A stretch of DNA of 64,000 nucleotides, taken from NCBI GenBank assembly GCA_002415085.1, contig DIBV01000006.1:248001-312000 (forward strand), read 5' to 3'. Numbering within the stretch: position 1 is the first letter of the stretch; each line of letters begins with the position of its first letter. Below the pieces are notes generated by a model that ran no database searches, had not been told where the DNA came from, and saw nothing but the letters and a program-made list of their open reading frames with translations. Shown in pieces: positions 1-9,168 of this stretch. This DNA comes from Arsukibacterium sp. UBA5043. Its GTDB lineage: Bacteria; Pseudomonadota; Gammaproteobacteria; Enterobacterales; Alteromonadaceae. A program made the translations under genes and the position numbers.

Positions 1-350
1 ATGAATTTAGCCGGCCGATGTTACGCAAATACTGTGAGCTGCCGTTGAAGGTGTATTCGCATATCGACCCGTACCTGGGCGGGCCGGAGCGTATTCAGAA
101 TACCAATGGCGCTGGTGACGGTGCCTTGTCGGCCATTTTGCACGATATGGCGGCTAATCATTTTCACAAACAGGTGCAGCCGCTATCCGGTAAACATGAA
201 ATGCCGTACCTGGCGTATTCGAGCTTCGCCCAGATCTGTAAATATGCCAACCGGGTAAGTTATGAAATTCTGGCCCAGAATGCACCCCGCTTATCAAAAG
301 GCTTACCGGAGCGGGAAGATAGCCTGGAAGAGGCTTACTGGGAACGGTAA
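1..350 (+). CDS. gsk: Inosine/guanosine kinase, C-terminal part (cut by window start)
   Basis: Phosphorylates guanosine and inosine to GMP and IMP in purine salvage (cytoplasm). The reading frame is open from the first bases, so the gene starts outside the window; about 116 C-terminal residues are present. They contain the PfkB-family (ribokinase-like) signature NTNGAGDGA, whose Asp is the catalytic base, and end in GLPEREDSLEEAYWER, which closely matches the end of E. coli Gsk. An internal ATG at 18 is not the start, because the frame upstream of it also encodes Gsk-like residues (EFSRP). A strong terminator follows directly. Identification rests on recalled similarity to E. coli Gsk. Confidence 0.93.
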   Translation, partial: EFSRPMLRKYCELPLKVYSHIDPYLGGPERIQNTNGAGDGALSAILHDMAANHFHKQVQPLSGKHEMPYLAYSSFAQICKYANRVSYEILAQNAPRLSKGLPEREDSLEEAYWER

Positions 351-355
351 GAAAC

Positions 356-382
356 GGCCCCGCTTTGCGGGGCCGGTTTTTT
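356..382 (+). terminator. Rho-independent terminator of gsk
   Basis: A perfect 8-bp GC stem (GGCCCCGC / GCGGGGCC) with a TTT loop is followed after two bases by six T. It sits directly behind the gsk stop and overlaps the stop codon of the convergent LD-carboxypeptidase gene. Confidence 0.85.
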
Positions 383-1454
383 AACCCTGAAACACGCTGT
401 TTAACATCCGGAAAGTGCCGGCGTCGGCATCCATTTCTACCGGGGCGCCGTGCGGCACAATAAACTGTTTACTGAGATGGCCAATCATCGCGCCGCGATA
501 AGCCGGAATATTCAGCGGTTTAATATGGTCATCAAAAATCTGATCCATCGTTAACCAGCCATAACCACCACCGGGCCGGCAGGCCGTGCATTCACCAAAA
601 ATAAAGCCGGCAATTTTATCCAGCGCGCCCATCAGCTTTAAGGTGCTGAGCATTCTGTCTACCCGGTAAGGCGCTTCTTCGACATCTTCTAAAAATAAAA
701 TTTTACCGCTGAAGTCCGGTAAATACGGCGAGCCAGCTAATGCCGTTAACACCGTTAAGTTGCCGCCAACCAGCTGGCCCTGCACTTTGCCGCCGGTAAT
801 GGTTTCAATCCGGTTTTGCCGCGGTACCAATTCATCTTTGGCATTGAGCTCATTCTGGTATTGCATCCGTTCGCGCTGAAAAAACACCCGCTGAAACTGA
901 TCGGCATTAAAGCTGTTCCAGCTGCCGGTGCCATTAGGGCCGTGAAAGGTAACCAGCCCGGTCTGGGCATTAATGGCGTTGTGCAGTGCGGTAATATCAG
1001 AGTAACCGAGCAGGACTTTCGGGTTGCGTTTAATCAGCGAATAATCCAGCAACGGCAGCAACCGCGCTGCGCCCGAACCACCACGCAGGCAAATAATCGC
1101 TTTTACCTCTGGATCAGCAAACATGGCATTAAGATCGCCCGCCCGTTCAAGATCAGTGCCGGCCAGATGGCCGCGGCGCCCCTGCAGATGTTCACCCTGT
1201 TTTACCTTAAACCCCAGCGCCTGCATCACTTCCGTGGCTATCTGAATATCCAGCCGCTCGTCTGTGGCTTTAGACGGGCTGACCAGCGCCACGGTGTCGC
1301 CCGGGTTAAGTGGCTGCGGTAAAATAATATCGCCTGGCATAGCGCCGTTTCTGGCCTTGCTACCAACAGCGGCGCAGCTACTAAGAGGTAGTAATCCAAG
1401 CGGTAGTGCAGTGAGTGCGAGCGCGCTCGATTGCAGGAATTGGCGTTTATTCAT
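381..1454 (-). CDS. LD-carboxypeptidase (peptidase S66 family), exported lipoprotein
   Basis: Peptidase family S66 includes LdcA, which removes the terminal D-Ala from murein tetrapeptides. This 357-residue protein carries the nucleophile motif GYSDIT (Ser at about residue 152), a LEDVEE segment in the region of the family's catalytic Glu, and a GAMIGH segment for the catalytic His. Unlike cytoplasmic LdcA it has an N-terminal export signal: KRQF followed by a hydrophobic stretch and an LSSC lipobox (Cys27). The KR pair before F resembles a weak Tat motif. It therefore probably acts as a periplasmic lipoprotein on released muropeptides or related peptides. The substrate is inferred from the family. 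It is a single gene, convergent with gsk. Confidence 0.85.
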   Translation of the reverse strand: MNKRQFLQSSALALTALPLGLLPLSSCAAVGSKARNGAMPGDIILPQPLNPGDTVALVSPSKATDERLDIQIATEVMQALGFKVKQGEHLQGRRGHLAGTDLERAGDLNAMFADPEVKAIICLRGGSGAARLLPLLDYSLIKRNPKVLLGYSDITALHNAINAQTGLVTFHGPNGTGSWNSFNADQFQRVFFQRERMQYQNELNAKDELVPRQNRIETITGGKVQGQLVGGNLTVLTALAGSPYLPDFSGKILFLEDVEEAPYRVDRMLSTLKLMGALDKIAGFIFGECTACRPGGGYGWLTMDQIFDDHIKPLNIPAYRGAMIGHLSKQFIVPHGAPVEMDADAGTFRMLNSVFQG

Positions 1455-1592
1455 GATTTAATGCCTCTTAGTAATAAATTATTCCTAATTTATCGCTATT
1501 GATAGCATGATTTTATTAGAATTGCAGCAAAGCGGACAGAAAAAAGCACCGGTTTGCTGCGATAACAGAGGTAATAAATGGCGCCGATCAGG

Positions 1593-2816
1593 TTATTTCT
1601 TAGGCGCTTTTTTGGCCAGTTTTTTAGCGGCCAGTTTACCGGGCTTTTTCTTCTTGCTGCCGATTTTTGCTGCTTTATGCTTTGGCCGCAGGCTGTCTAT
1701 GACCCGTCGTTTCAGCTTTTGTTCGGTATAGCGCTCCACTTTAGCTACCATCGCCATATCGTGGGCTTCTATCAGCGAAATCGCAGTGCCTTTTTTGCCG
1801 GCACGACCGGTGCGGCCGATGCGGTGAACATAGGTGTCGGCACTGCGCGGCATATCGTAATTAATCACGTGGCTGATATCGTCAATATCCAGGCCGCGGG
1901 CGGCAATATCCGTGGCAATCAGCACCGGCACCTGGCCTTTGCTGAAACGCTGTACGGCCTGTAACCTTTTATCCTGGGGCATTTCGCCCTGCAACCAGCA
2001 GCACTTGATGCCGGCACTTTCCAGCTGACCGGTTAAACTGGCCAGCCGCTCGCGGGTTTTTACAAAAACAATGGCTTTTGTTGCGTCTTCTTGTTTCAGA
2101 ATATGGGTTAACAACGCCAGTTTATGAACGTTGTCATCAGCCAGGTGCAGCCACTGCAGAATCTTGGCTTTTTCTTTGCGTGACGGTACCGCTTCAATTT
2201 GTTCCGGCTCTTTTAACGCCCGCTCGGCAAAGCGCTCTAAATTCAAACCTTCCAGGGTGGCAGAGAATAAAAAGGTCTGGCGCCGCCGCCGTGCTTCCAG
2301 CACTATCCGGTTCATTTCGCCAATAAAGCCCATATCGAGCATCCGGTCGGCTTCATCCAGAATAAGCACTTCCACTTCGTCGGCCTGAAAGCTTTCTTCA
2401 TCCAGATACTCGGTTAGGCGGCCCGGGGTGGCCACCAGAATATCGTTGTTTTTTTCCAGGGTGTCTTTATGGCTGCCATAATTAATACCGCCGGTAATCA
2501 CGCCAACGTTAAGCTTGGTGTATTGCGCCAGTTGTTTAAACTCTTCATACACCTGAAATGCCAGCTCGCGGGTAGGGGTCATTACCAGCACCCGGCAGAA
2601 ACCCGGATCGCGCCGCGGAAAATCCAGTAAATACTGAATTGCCGGTAATACAAACGCCAGGGTTTTACCGGTACCGGTCGGTGCGCTGGCCAGTACATCA
2701 CGGCCATCAAGCGCCGGCGGAATGGCCAGTTGCTGAATTAAGGTTGGCTCGGTAAAGCCGGCCTGTTCCAGCGCCTGGTTAATAGAGTCGTCGAATTGAA
2801 AATCGGCAAAGCTCAT
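1593..2816 (-). CDS. srmB: ATP-dependent RNA helicase SrmB
   Basis: DEAD-box RNA helicase acting early in 50S ribosomal subunit assembly (cytoplasm). Motifs in order over 407 residues: Q motif near residues 22-30, APTGTGKT (45-52, Walker A), PTREL (81-85), ATPGR, DEAD (154-157), SAT (185-187), RGLD and HRIGRTGR. The C-terminal tail after about residue 370 is short and lysine-rich, as expected for RNA contact. Sequence and the divergent trmN6 (yfiC) neighbour both match the E. coli srmB/yfiC arrangement, which separates it from paralogues RhlE, DeaD and RhlB. The C-terminal tail is shorter than in E. coli SrmB. Confidence 0.92.
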   Translation of the reverse strand: MSFADFQFDDSINQALEQAGFTEPTLIQQLAIPPALDGRDVLASAPTGTGKTLAFVLPAIQYLLDFPRRDPGFCRVLVMTPTRELAFQVYEEFKQLAQYTKLNVGVITGGINYGSHKDTLEKNNDILVATPGRLTEYLDEESFQADEVEVLILDEADRMLDMGFIGEMNRIVLEARRRRQTFLFSATLEGLNLERFAERALKEPEQIEAVPSRKEKAKILQWLHLADDNVHKLALLTHILKQEDATKAIVFVKTRERLASLTGQLESAGIKCCWLQGEMPQDKRLQAVQRFSKGQVPVLIATDIAARGLDIDDISHVINYDMPRSADTYVHRIGRTGRAGKKGTAISLIEAHDMAMVAKVERYTEQKLKRRVIDSLRPKHKAAKIGSKKKKPGKLAAKKLAKKAPKK

Positions 2817-2878
2817 AAAAGGTGTTCCTCAGAATGGCAGTATTCAGATGACAAACCGGTCTGGCAGCCAGTAAACTG

Positions 2879-3634
2879 ATGGCAGAGGTGAAGATGTCGT
2901 CTGGTTTTAAGTGTAAACAATTTTTTGTAGGCCATGCTCAGTGCGCGATGAAGGTCGGTACTGACGGTTTATTGCTGGGTGCCTGGGCCAGCTTGCCAAC
3001 TTGCGTCAGCTCAGCAAACCATACTGCAATAACTGTTGCCAATACTATGCTGGATATTGGCACAGGCAGTGGTTTAATCAGCCTGATGCTTGCTCAGCGT
3101 GCGCCAGATGCTACCATTCACGCTATTGAACTTGATCCTGCAGCAGCGGCTCAGGCCAGCTGCAACTTTCTTCAAAGCCCTTTCAGCAAGCGTCTGAAAT
3201 TGTTAAAAGGCGATATTCTAACCTATCAGCCAGCTGAGCGTTACGCTTTAATTGTGTCTAATCCGCCTTTTTTTGATAATGCCCTGCTAAGTAAAGATGG
3301 TCAACGTAACCAAGCGCGCCATACCGCCAGCTTGCCCATGCCATTATTGCTGGCTAAAGCCGCAGCACTGCTGGCAGCTGGAGGTAGTTTTGCACTGGTG
3401 TTACCCGACAGTAGTGCTGAGGCATTCTGTCGCATGGCATATGAGCAAGGCTGGTATCTCAGGGTTAATTGCGTGGTATACAGCCGGACCAGTAAAGCGC
3501 CGCTAAGACGTCTAATGCAGTGGCAGCGAGAGCCATGCTGTCCGCAGCAGCAACAGTTGGTTATTCATGATCGCAAGGGTGGGTACACTGAGCAGTACCG
3601 GACCTTATTGCGTGAATTTTATCTAAACTTTTAA
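2879..3634 (+). CDS. trmN6: tRNA1(Val) (adenine37-N6)-methyltransferase TrmN6
   Basis: Methylates N6 of A37 in tRNA1(Val) using S-adenosylmethionine. The Rossmann-fold methyltransferase has motif I LDIGTGSG (around residues 58-65), an acidic IELD after strand 2, and the N6-adenine catalytic motif NPPF (128-131). The start FKCKQFFVGHAQCAMKVGTDG aligns with E. coli YfiC, so an alternative start at 2894 (MSSGF) is equally possible. An insert of about 15 residues precedes motif I compared with E. coli. It is divergent from srmB, as in enterics, with only 62 bp between the starts. Confidence 0.9.
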   Translation: MAEVKMSSGFKCKQFFVGHAQCAMKVGTDGLLLGAWASLPTCVSSANHTAITVANTMLDIGTGSGLISLMLAQRAPDATIHAIELDPAAAAQASCNFLQSPFSKRLKLLKGDILTYQPAERYALIVSNPPFFDNALLSKDGQRNQARHTASLPMPLLLAKAAALLAAGGSFALVLPDSSAEAFCRMAYEQGWYLRVNCVVYSRTSKAPLRRLMQWQREPCCPQQQQLVIHDRKGGYTEQYRTLLREFYLNF

Positions 3635-3674
3635 CCGTTAATAAAGCGACAATTAACCGTTAAAAAAGCGGCAA
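3631..3674. repeat. 22-bp near-perfect tandem repeat across the trmN6 stop
   Basis: Two abutting 22-base copies (3631-3652 and 3653-3674), both beginning TTAACCGTTAA, differ at only two positions. The first copy contains the trmN6 stop codon. The rest of the short convergent gap to fldB holds no clear terminator. Confidence 0.75.
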
Positions 3675-3690
3675 TGGCCAAGCGCCGCCA

Positions 3691-4209
3691 CTAAAGCCGC
3701 TCGGCTATTTCAGTCAGGATTTGACTTACCCAAAGATTTAGCCGCTCGTCAGTTTGTTCGTATTGGTTTTCATCATCCAGCGCCAGACCATAAAAAAAAC
3801 CGCCATCGGCAGTTAATGCTTTTGACGCAATAAAATCGTAGCCGGCAGCGGGCCAGAAGCCGATTCGATCTGGCTGTTTAGGAGCAATAGCCTCATGCAA
3901 CATACCAACGGCATCAATAAACCATTCTGCGTAACCAAGCTGATCACCCATACCATAGATGGCAACAGTTTTGCCGGTTAAGTCAACGTTACTGATATCG
4001 TCCCAACGTGCTTCCCAGTCTTCCTGGATTTCACCAAAATCCCAGGTAGATAACCCAAGTATCAGTAACTGGTAATCAGCCATTCTAGTCAGTGGCACCG
4101 TTTTAATATTATGCAAATCAACCACGTCAGCACCTATCAGTGCCTGAATTTTTTCTGCCACCATTTCGGTATAGCAGGTGGTTGAGCCGTAAAATAAGCC
4201 TATTTTCAT
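3691..4209 (-). CDS. fldB: Flavodoxin FldB
   Basis: FMN-binding electron carrier of the long-chain flavodoxin class (172 residues). The N-terminus has the FMN phosphate loop GSTTCYTE (residues 8-15). A Trp-containing segment (LSTWDFGEIQEDWE, about 53-66) and YGMGDQLGY (about 89-97) flank the isoalloxazine site. These features match FldB rather than FldA. It lies next to xerD-dsbC-recJ-prfB-lysS, as in E. coli, but is transcribed divergently from xerD here. Redox partners cannot be read from the sequence. Confidence 0.88.
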   Translation of the reverse strand: MKIGLFYGSTTCYTEMVAEKIQALIGADVVDLHNIKTVPLTRMADYQLLILGLSTWDFGEIQEDWEARWDDISNVDLTGKTVAIYGMGDQLGYAEWFIDAVGMLHEAIAPKQPDRIGFWPAAGYDFIASKALTADGGFFYGLALDDENQYEQTDERLNLWVSQILTEIAERL

Positions 4210-4410
4210 CGAAGTTCCGCCAGCGAGTTCTGCGGCGCATTGTAACAGAACCTTGTGGCAGAGCCCAAATCAGACGTACAACAGATACTCTCGGGCGCAG
4301 AGTAAGCTTAGGTTACTGCCGAACCGTTATATACCGGGACTATGCCCAGAGAGAGCAATCGGCTAAGATAGCATCATGATGCTGCATTACCGCCACTCAG
4401 ATTACGAATC

Positions 4411-5328
4411 ATGAACCTTGAACAACCACCAGCCCTTGACCCTGCCGAGCAGGCACTTATTCAGCAGTTTCTGGATCAGCTGTGGTTAGAAAAAGACGTC
4501 AGCCCTCATACGTTAAGTGCCTATGGCAGTGATTTAACCCTGTTTGGCCGTTACCTTGCCGGGCAGCAGCAACGTTTCTTTAGTGTCGACAGTCAACTGA
4601 TTAATCAATTTCTGGCTGTTCGTTATCAGCAACAACTCAGTCCGCGCAGCGGCTCCAGAATGCTTAGTAGTTTGCGACGGTTTTACCGGCATTATCATAA
4701 GACTGGGCGCTGCGCCGTGAATCCTGTAACAGAACTGGTCAATCCTAAAGTTGGACGTAGTTTACCCAAGACCTTGTCGGAACATGATGTTGATGCTCTG
4801 TTACAAGCGCCTGATTGTAATGAGCTTATTCAGTTTCGTGATAAGGCTATGCTGGAGTTGTTGTATGCGTGCGGCTTGCGGGTTACTGAATTAACAAGTC
4901 TAACCCTGCAGCAGGTGAGTATTAATCAAGGGGTGTTACGGGTGCTGGGTAAAGGCAGTAAAGAGCGGTTAGTGCCGATGGGCGAAGAAGCCCAGGATTG
5001 GCTTAGCCGTTATCTCAAACATGGCCGCAGAGATTTAGTGAAAGGCGACAGTAATTTAGTATTTACCAGCAGTCGTGGCACTCAGATGACCCGGCAAACG
5101 TTCTGGCACCGGATTAAGTTTTATGCCAAAGTGGCGCGCATTCAGGCAGAGCTGTCACCGCATACCCTGCGTCATGCTTTTGCTACCCATTTATTGAACC
5201 ACGGTGCCGATTTGCGAGTCGTACAGATGCTACTGGGGCATAGTGATTTATCCACAACCCAAATATATACCCATGTCGCTCAGGCACGTTTGCAACAGAT
5301 GCATCAACTGCATCATCCGCGTGGCTAA
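4411..5328 (+). CDS. xerD: Tyrosine recombinase XerD
   Basis: Acts with XerC at dif, under FtsK control, to resolve chromosome dimers. In 305 residues it has the N-terminal SAM-like core-binding domain (about 15-105) and the catalytic domain with Arg157 (CGLRVTE), Lys181 region (GKGSKER), His251 and Arg254 (HTLRH), His277 (LLGHS) and the nucleophile Tyr286 (IYTH). The length and the downstream dsbC-recJ support XerD over XerC. It is the first gene of the run xerD-dsbC-recJ; 32 bp separate it from dsbC. Confidence 0.93.
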   Translation: MNLEQPPALDPAEQALIQQFLDQLWLEKDVSPHTLSAYGSDLTLFGRYLAGQQQRFFSVDSQLINQFLAVRYQQQLSPRSGSRMLSSLRRFYRHYHKTGRCAVNPVTELVNPKVGRSLPKTLSEHDVDALLQAPDCNELIQFRDKAMLELLYACGLRVTELTSLTLQQVSINQGVLRVLGKGSKERLVPMGEEAQDWLSRYLKHGRRDLVKGDSNLVFTSSRGTQMTRQTFWHRIKFYAKVARIQAELSPHTLRHAFATHLLNHGADLRVVQMLLGHSDLSTTQIYTHVAQARLQQMHQLHHPRG

Positions 5329-5360
5329 AGGTTTAGCAGCTACATTAATTAGGAAAGTTT

Positions 5361-6095
5361 ATGAAAAACTGGTTATCAGGTGCCCTTACTCTGGGTGTGT
5401 TTGGTTTAAGTATTAGTTTAAGTGCCGGCGTACTGGCACAACAAAAAAGTGAAGCACCAGAGCTCAGTGATATTTCTAAAAGCCTGGCGCCGCTTGGCTT
5501 GCAGGTAAATGCTGCTGCCAATAGTCCGGTACCCGGCTTATTGCAGGTGTTTACTCAACGTGGCTTGTTTTTTACCAGTGCTGACGGCCGTTTCTTTATT
5601 GAAGGTAATATCTTTGACTTGCAGCAATCTGAGCTGGTAAACGATGTACAGATGCGCAGTTATGTTAACCAGCAAATGCCGACTTTAACCGATAGCTACA
5701 TTGAATATAAAGCTGAGAATGAGCAATATGTTGTGTATGCCTTTACCGATCCAACCTGTGGTTATTGTCAGAAGTTGCACAGCGAAATGAAAGATTACAA
5801 CAAGGCTGGAATTACGGTTCGTTACCTGGCCTTCCCCAGAGGAGGCTTAAACAGTAAAACGGCATTGGAAATGCAACATTTGTGGTGTTCGCGTAATCAA
5901 CAAAAAGCGATGGACCTGGCTAAAGACGGTAAGCGTAATCCACCAGCCATGTGCGAAAACCCGGTGAAACGGCATTATGAGTTGGGGCAGTCGTTTGGGA
6001 TAAATGGTACCCCGGCCTTGGTACTGGCAAGTGGCAGGATAATTCCTGGTTATCAGCCGGCCGCAGGTCTGTTAAAACAGCTGGAAACAAATTAA
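5361..6095 (+). CDS. dsbC: Thiol:disulfide isomerase DsbC
   Basis: Periplasmic V-shaped dimer that reshuffles wrong disulfides and is kept reduced by DsbD. A Sec signal peptide (residues 1-26, ending AGVLA before QQ) precedes an N-terminal dimerisation domain (about 35-90) and a thioredoxin domain with the active site C133-GY-C136. The cis-proline motif GTPA and a second structural Cys pair (WCSRN ... MCEN) are present as in E. coli DsbC. The RBS AGGAAAG lies just upstream. It is in an operon with xerD and recJ. Confidence 0.93.
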   Translation: MKNWLSGALTLGVFGLSISLSAGVLAQQKSEAPELSDISKSLAPLGLQVNAAANSPVPGLLQVFTQRGLFFTSADGRFFIEGNIFDLQQSELVNDVQMRSYVNQQMPTLTDSYIEYKAENEQYVVYAFTDPTCGYCQKLHSEMKDYNKAGITVRYLAFPRGGLNSKTALEMQHLWCSRNQQKAMDLAKDGKRNPPAMCENPVKRHYELGQSFGINGTPALVLASGRIIPGYQPAAGLLKQLETN

Positions 6096-6184
6096 TTTTA
6101 CTCGTTGTGTATCAGAGGCCGGATGAACAGCCAGCGACATGACATATAAATGATATTAAAAGTGACTTAAAACAGGTAGCAGCT

Positions 6185-7915
6185 GTGCAGTTAAAACAAA
6201 TCATCCGGCGTGAGCCAAAGACCGAGCAGGTTATCGCGGAGCATCTGCATCCGGTGCTGCGCCGGTTGTACCAGAATCGTGGGATCAACAATAGCAATGA
6301 GTTGGAGCGGGGGGCTGTCGGTTTATTGCCCTTTAGTGCGCTGAAGGGCATCCGACAAGCGGTGCAGCTACTAACCGATGCATTGCAGCAGCAACAACAT
6401 ATTGTCATTGTCGGTGATTTTGATGCGGACGGAGCAACCAGTACTGCGGTATTAATGGCAGGTTTAAAAGCGTTTGGTTTTAAATATCTTGAATATATGG
6501 TGCCCAACCGGTTTGAATACGGATATGGCCTGACCCCGGAGCTGGCCGAATTAGTGGTGGCGCAGGGGGCCGAACTGATAATTACCGTCGACAACGGTAT
6601 TTCTGCAGTAGAAGGGGTGGCGCTGGCAAAGAAAGCCGGGGTAAAGGTGCTGGTAACTGATCACCACTTAGCCGGCAGTATCTTGCCTAATGCCGATGCT
6701 ATTGTTAATCCAAACCAGCCAGGTTGCGACTTCCCCAGCAAGGCATTAGCTGGTGTAGGTGTCGCATTTTACTTGCTTATGGCGCTGCGGGCTGGGTTGC
6801 GGGACAACAAATACTTTGCTGATAACGGTCAGACAGAACCCAATATTGCCGAACTGTTAGATTTGGTTGCGCTGGGTACGGTGGCCGATGTGGTGCCACT
6901 GGATAGCAATAACCGGATTTTGGTGCATCAGGGGCTGATGCGAATTCGCAGTGGCAAATGCCGGCCGGGCATTCAGGCGTTGATAGACGTTGCTAACCGG
7001 CGGGCTGAAAAACTAACGGCCAGTGATTTTGGTTTTTCTCTGGCCCCAAGGTTAAATGCGGCCGGTCGGCTGGACGATATGGCACTGGGGATAAGTTGCC
7101 TGCTGGCGCCTGATTTGGGCCTGGCCCGTCAGTACGCCGCCGAGCTTGATGCGCTGAATGTTGAGCGCCGGGCAATAGAACAAAGTATGCAACTGGAAGC
7201 CCAGGCATTTTTAAGCAAATTATCGTTTGATGGCACCAGCTTGCCTGAGTGTTTATGTTTATATCGCAGCGACTGGCACCAGGGGGTAATTGGCATTTTA
7301 GCCGGACGTATTAAAGAGCAATTTCATCGGCCTACTATTGTTTTTGCCGAGGGCGATAACGGCGAACTGAAAGGTTCGGCCCGCTCGATACCTGGTTTGC
7401 ATATCCGAGATTTACTGGAAGAAATCGCCAGTCAGTATCCGGGGCTGATTAAAAAATTTGGCGGCCATGCCATGGCCGCCGGTTTAACCATTGCCGCCGA
7501 GCGGCTGGAAACCTTCCAGCTGGCACTAAGCTTGACCGCCAAAAAGCATTTAACGGCTGAGCAACTCACGGCCGTCATATACAGCGATGGGGAGCTGGAT
7601 GCTGAGTGTTTTGATCTTAATTTTGCCCGATTATTGCAAAATGCCGGGCCCTGGGGCCAGGCTTTTCCTGAGCCGGTGTTTGATGGTGAATTTACCTTAC
7701 TCAGTCAGAAAATGCTGGCTGAGCGCCACTTAAAACTGATGCTGCAAAGCGCAAACGGACTCCTAATCGATGCTATCTGGTTTAATGCGGACAATAAAAC
7801 CTGGCCAGATATTAATGTCAAAAAGGTACATCTTGCTTATCAATTGGATATTAACGAATACCGCGAGCAGCAGAATCTGCAACTTATCGTGCGTTATATG
7901 ACTGCATTAAGCTGA
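6185..7915 (+). CDS. recJ: Single-stranded-DNA-specific 5'-3' exonuclease RecJ
   Basis: Degrades single-stranded DNA 5' to 3' in RecF-pathway recombination, mismatch repair and base excision repair. The 576-residue protein has the DHH-superfamily metal motifs VGDFDADG (Asp78, Asp80, Asp82), VDNG near 136, and TDHH (Asp159-His160-His161). It also has a DHHA1-type glycine-rich segment near residue 420 (KKFGGHAMAAG) and a C-terminal OB-fold region. The start is GTG, with AGGTAG a few bases upstream. The gap after dsbC is 89 bp, and the gene probably belongs to the same transcript. Confidence 0.93.
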   Translation: MQLKQIIRREPKTEQVIAEHLHPVLRRLYQNRGINNSNELERGAVGLLPFSALKGIRQAVQLLTDALQQQQHIVIVGDFDADGATSTAVLMAGLKAFGFKYLEYMVPNRFEYGYGLTPELAELVVAQGAELIITVDNGISAVEGVALAKKAGVKVLVTDHHLAGSILPNADAIVNPNQPGCDFPSKALAGVGVAFYLLMALRAGLRDNKYFADNGQTEPNIAELLDLVALGTVADVVPLDSNNRILVHQGLMRIRSGKCRPGIQALIDVANRRAEKLTASDFGFSLAPRLNAAGRLDDMALGISCLLAPDLGLARQYAAELDALNVERRAIEQSMQLEAQAFLSKLSFDGTSLPECLCLYRSDWHQGVIGILAGRIKEQFHRPTIVFAEGDNGELKGSARSIPGLHIRDLLEEIASQYPGLIKKFGGHAMAAGLTIAAERLETFQLALSLTAKKHLTAEQLTAVIYSDGELDAECFDLNFARLLQNAGPWGQAFPEPVFDGEFTLLSQKMLAERHLKLMLQSANGLLIDAIWFNADNKTWPDINVKKVHLAYQLDINEYREQQNLQLIVRYMTALS

Positions 7916-7982
7916 GGTAATGGCCCGGAGTCGCAATTTAGCAAAAAACGTCGATAGATGGCTGCACTGCCAGCCATATCTT

Positions 7983-7991
7983 TGCTATAAT
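7983..7991 (+). promoter_or_regulatory. Probable extended -10 promoter of prfB
   Basis: TGcTATAAT is a perfect -10 hexamer with the TG extension, 42 bp before the prfB ATG. The -35 region (TGCACT, 17-bp spacing) is weak, as is common for extended -10 promoters. Confidence 0.6.
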
Positions 7992-8032
7992 CCGCAACAA
8001 TTTTTTGACCGTTTTAAGGCCCAGGGCAAAGC

Positions 8033-9131
8033 ATGTTTGAAGTGAATCCAGTGAACAACAGCATTAAAGATCTGACTGAACGCACGAATGTGCTTCGGGG
8101 GTATCTTTGACTATGATGGCAAAAAAGAGCGTTTAGAAGAAGTTTCACGCGAACTGGAAGACTCTGCTGTCTGGAACAACCCGGAGAAAGCTCAGGCATT
8201 AGGTAAAGAGCGCTCAGCACTCGAGCAAGTGGTCGGTACCATAGATCGCCTGGATCAGGGGCTGGAAGATGTAGCTGGCTTGGTCGAACTGGCGGTAGAA
8301 GCCGAAGATGAAGACACGTTCGAAGAAGCAAAAGTTGAACTAACCGATCTGGAAAAGCAACTGGCATTGCTGGAATTTCGTCGGATGTTCTCGGGAAAAA
8401 ATGATCAGAATGACTGTTATCTGGACATTCAGGCCGGATCAGGTGGAACCGAAGCGCAGGACTGGGCTAGCATGTTAATGCGGATGTATTTGCGCTGGGG
8501 CGATGATAAAGGTTTTAAACCAGAAATCTATGAAGTAACCGACGGTGATGTCGCCGGTATTAAAGGCTGCACCATTAAATTTTCCGGCGACTACGCCTAT
8601 GGTTGGCTGCGCACTGAAACTGGTGTGCATCGTTTAGTACGCAAAAGCCCGTTTGACTCTGGTAACCGCCGTCATACTTCTTTTGCCTCTGTTTTTGTGG
8701 CGCCGGAAATTGATGACGATATTGAAATTGACATTAATCCGGCTGATTTACGAATCGATACCTACCGGGCGTCAGGCGCCGGTGGTCAGCACGTTAACCG
8801 GACTGACTCAGCTGTTCGGATAACGCACTTACCGACCAATATTGTGGTGCAATGTCAGAACGATCGCTCACAGCATAAAAACCGCGATAACGCTTATAAG
8901 CAACTGCGTGCCAAATTATATGAGTTTGAATTGCAGAAGCAAAATGCCGAGAAGCAGGCGCTGGAAGATACCAAGTCTGACATTGGCTGGGGCAGTCAGA
9001 TCCGCTCTTATGTATTGGATGACTCTCGCATTAAAGACTTACGTACCGGTATCGAAACCCGCAATACCCAGGCGGTTCTCGATGGCAACCTCGACAAATT
9101 TATTGAAGCCAGCTTAAAAGCGGGCTTGTAA
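8033..9131 (+). CDS. prfB: Peptide chain release factor 2, with programmed +1 frameshift
   Basis: RF2 releases nascent peptides at UGA and UAA. Translation begins at ATG 8033 (MFEVNPVNN), reaches the in-frame TGA at 8108-8110 after 25 codons, shifts +1 and continues from GAC at 8109 to 9131. The joined product is 365 residues, the same length as E. coli RF2. It has the stop-codon recognition tripeptide SPF (RKSPFDSG) and the catalytic GGQ in SGAGGQHVN. The residue that is Thr246 in E. coli K-12 is Ala here (YRASGAGGQ), the more active variant found in most bacteria. It lies in an operon with lysS (37-bp gap). Confidence 0.96.
8096..8111 (+). promoter_or_regulatory. RF2 autoregulatory frameshift site
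   Basis: The sequence CGG GGG TAT CTT TGA C places a G-rich Shine-Dalgarno-like element three bases ahead of the slippery CTT and the in-frame TGA. This is the geometry of the conserved prfB recoding site, in which low RF2 levels favour +1 slippage on CTT. The usual AGGGGG is CGGGGG here, so the anti-SD pairing is one base shorter. Confidence 0.95.
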
Positions 9132-9168
9132 TATTGATTATAACTCTCTCTCAATCAGGAAATGCATC

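Noticed and set aside
816-1322. Long plus-strand frame antisense to the LD-carboxypeptidase gene
   Set aside because: The minus-strand gene has clear S66 motifs; the antisense frame has no family features or RBS.
8108-8110. In-frame TGA early in prfB, as if a pseudogene
   Set aside because: It is the conserved programmed frameshift stop; the +1 frame gives a full-length RF2.
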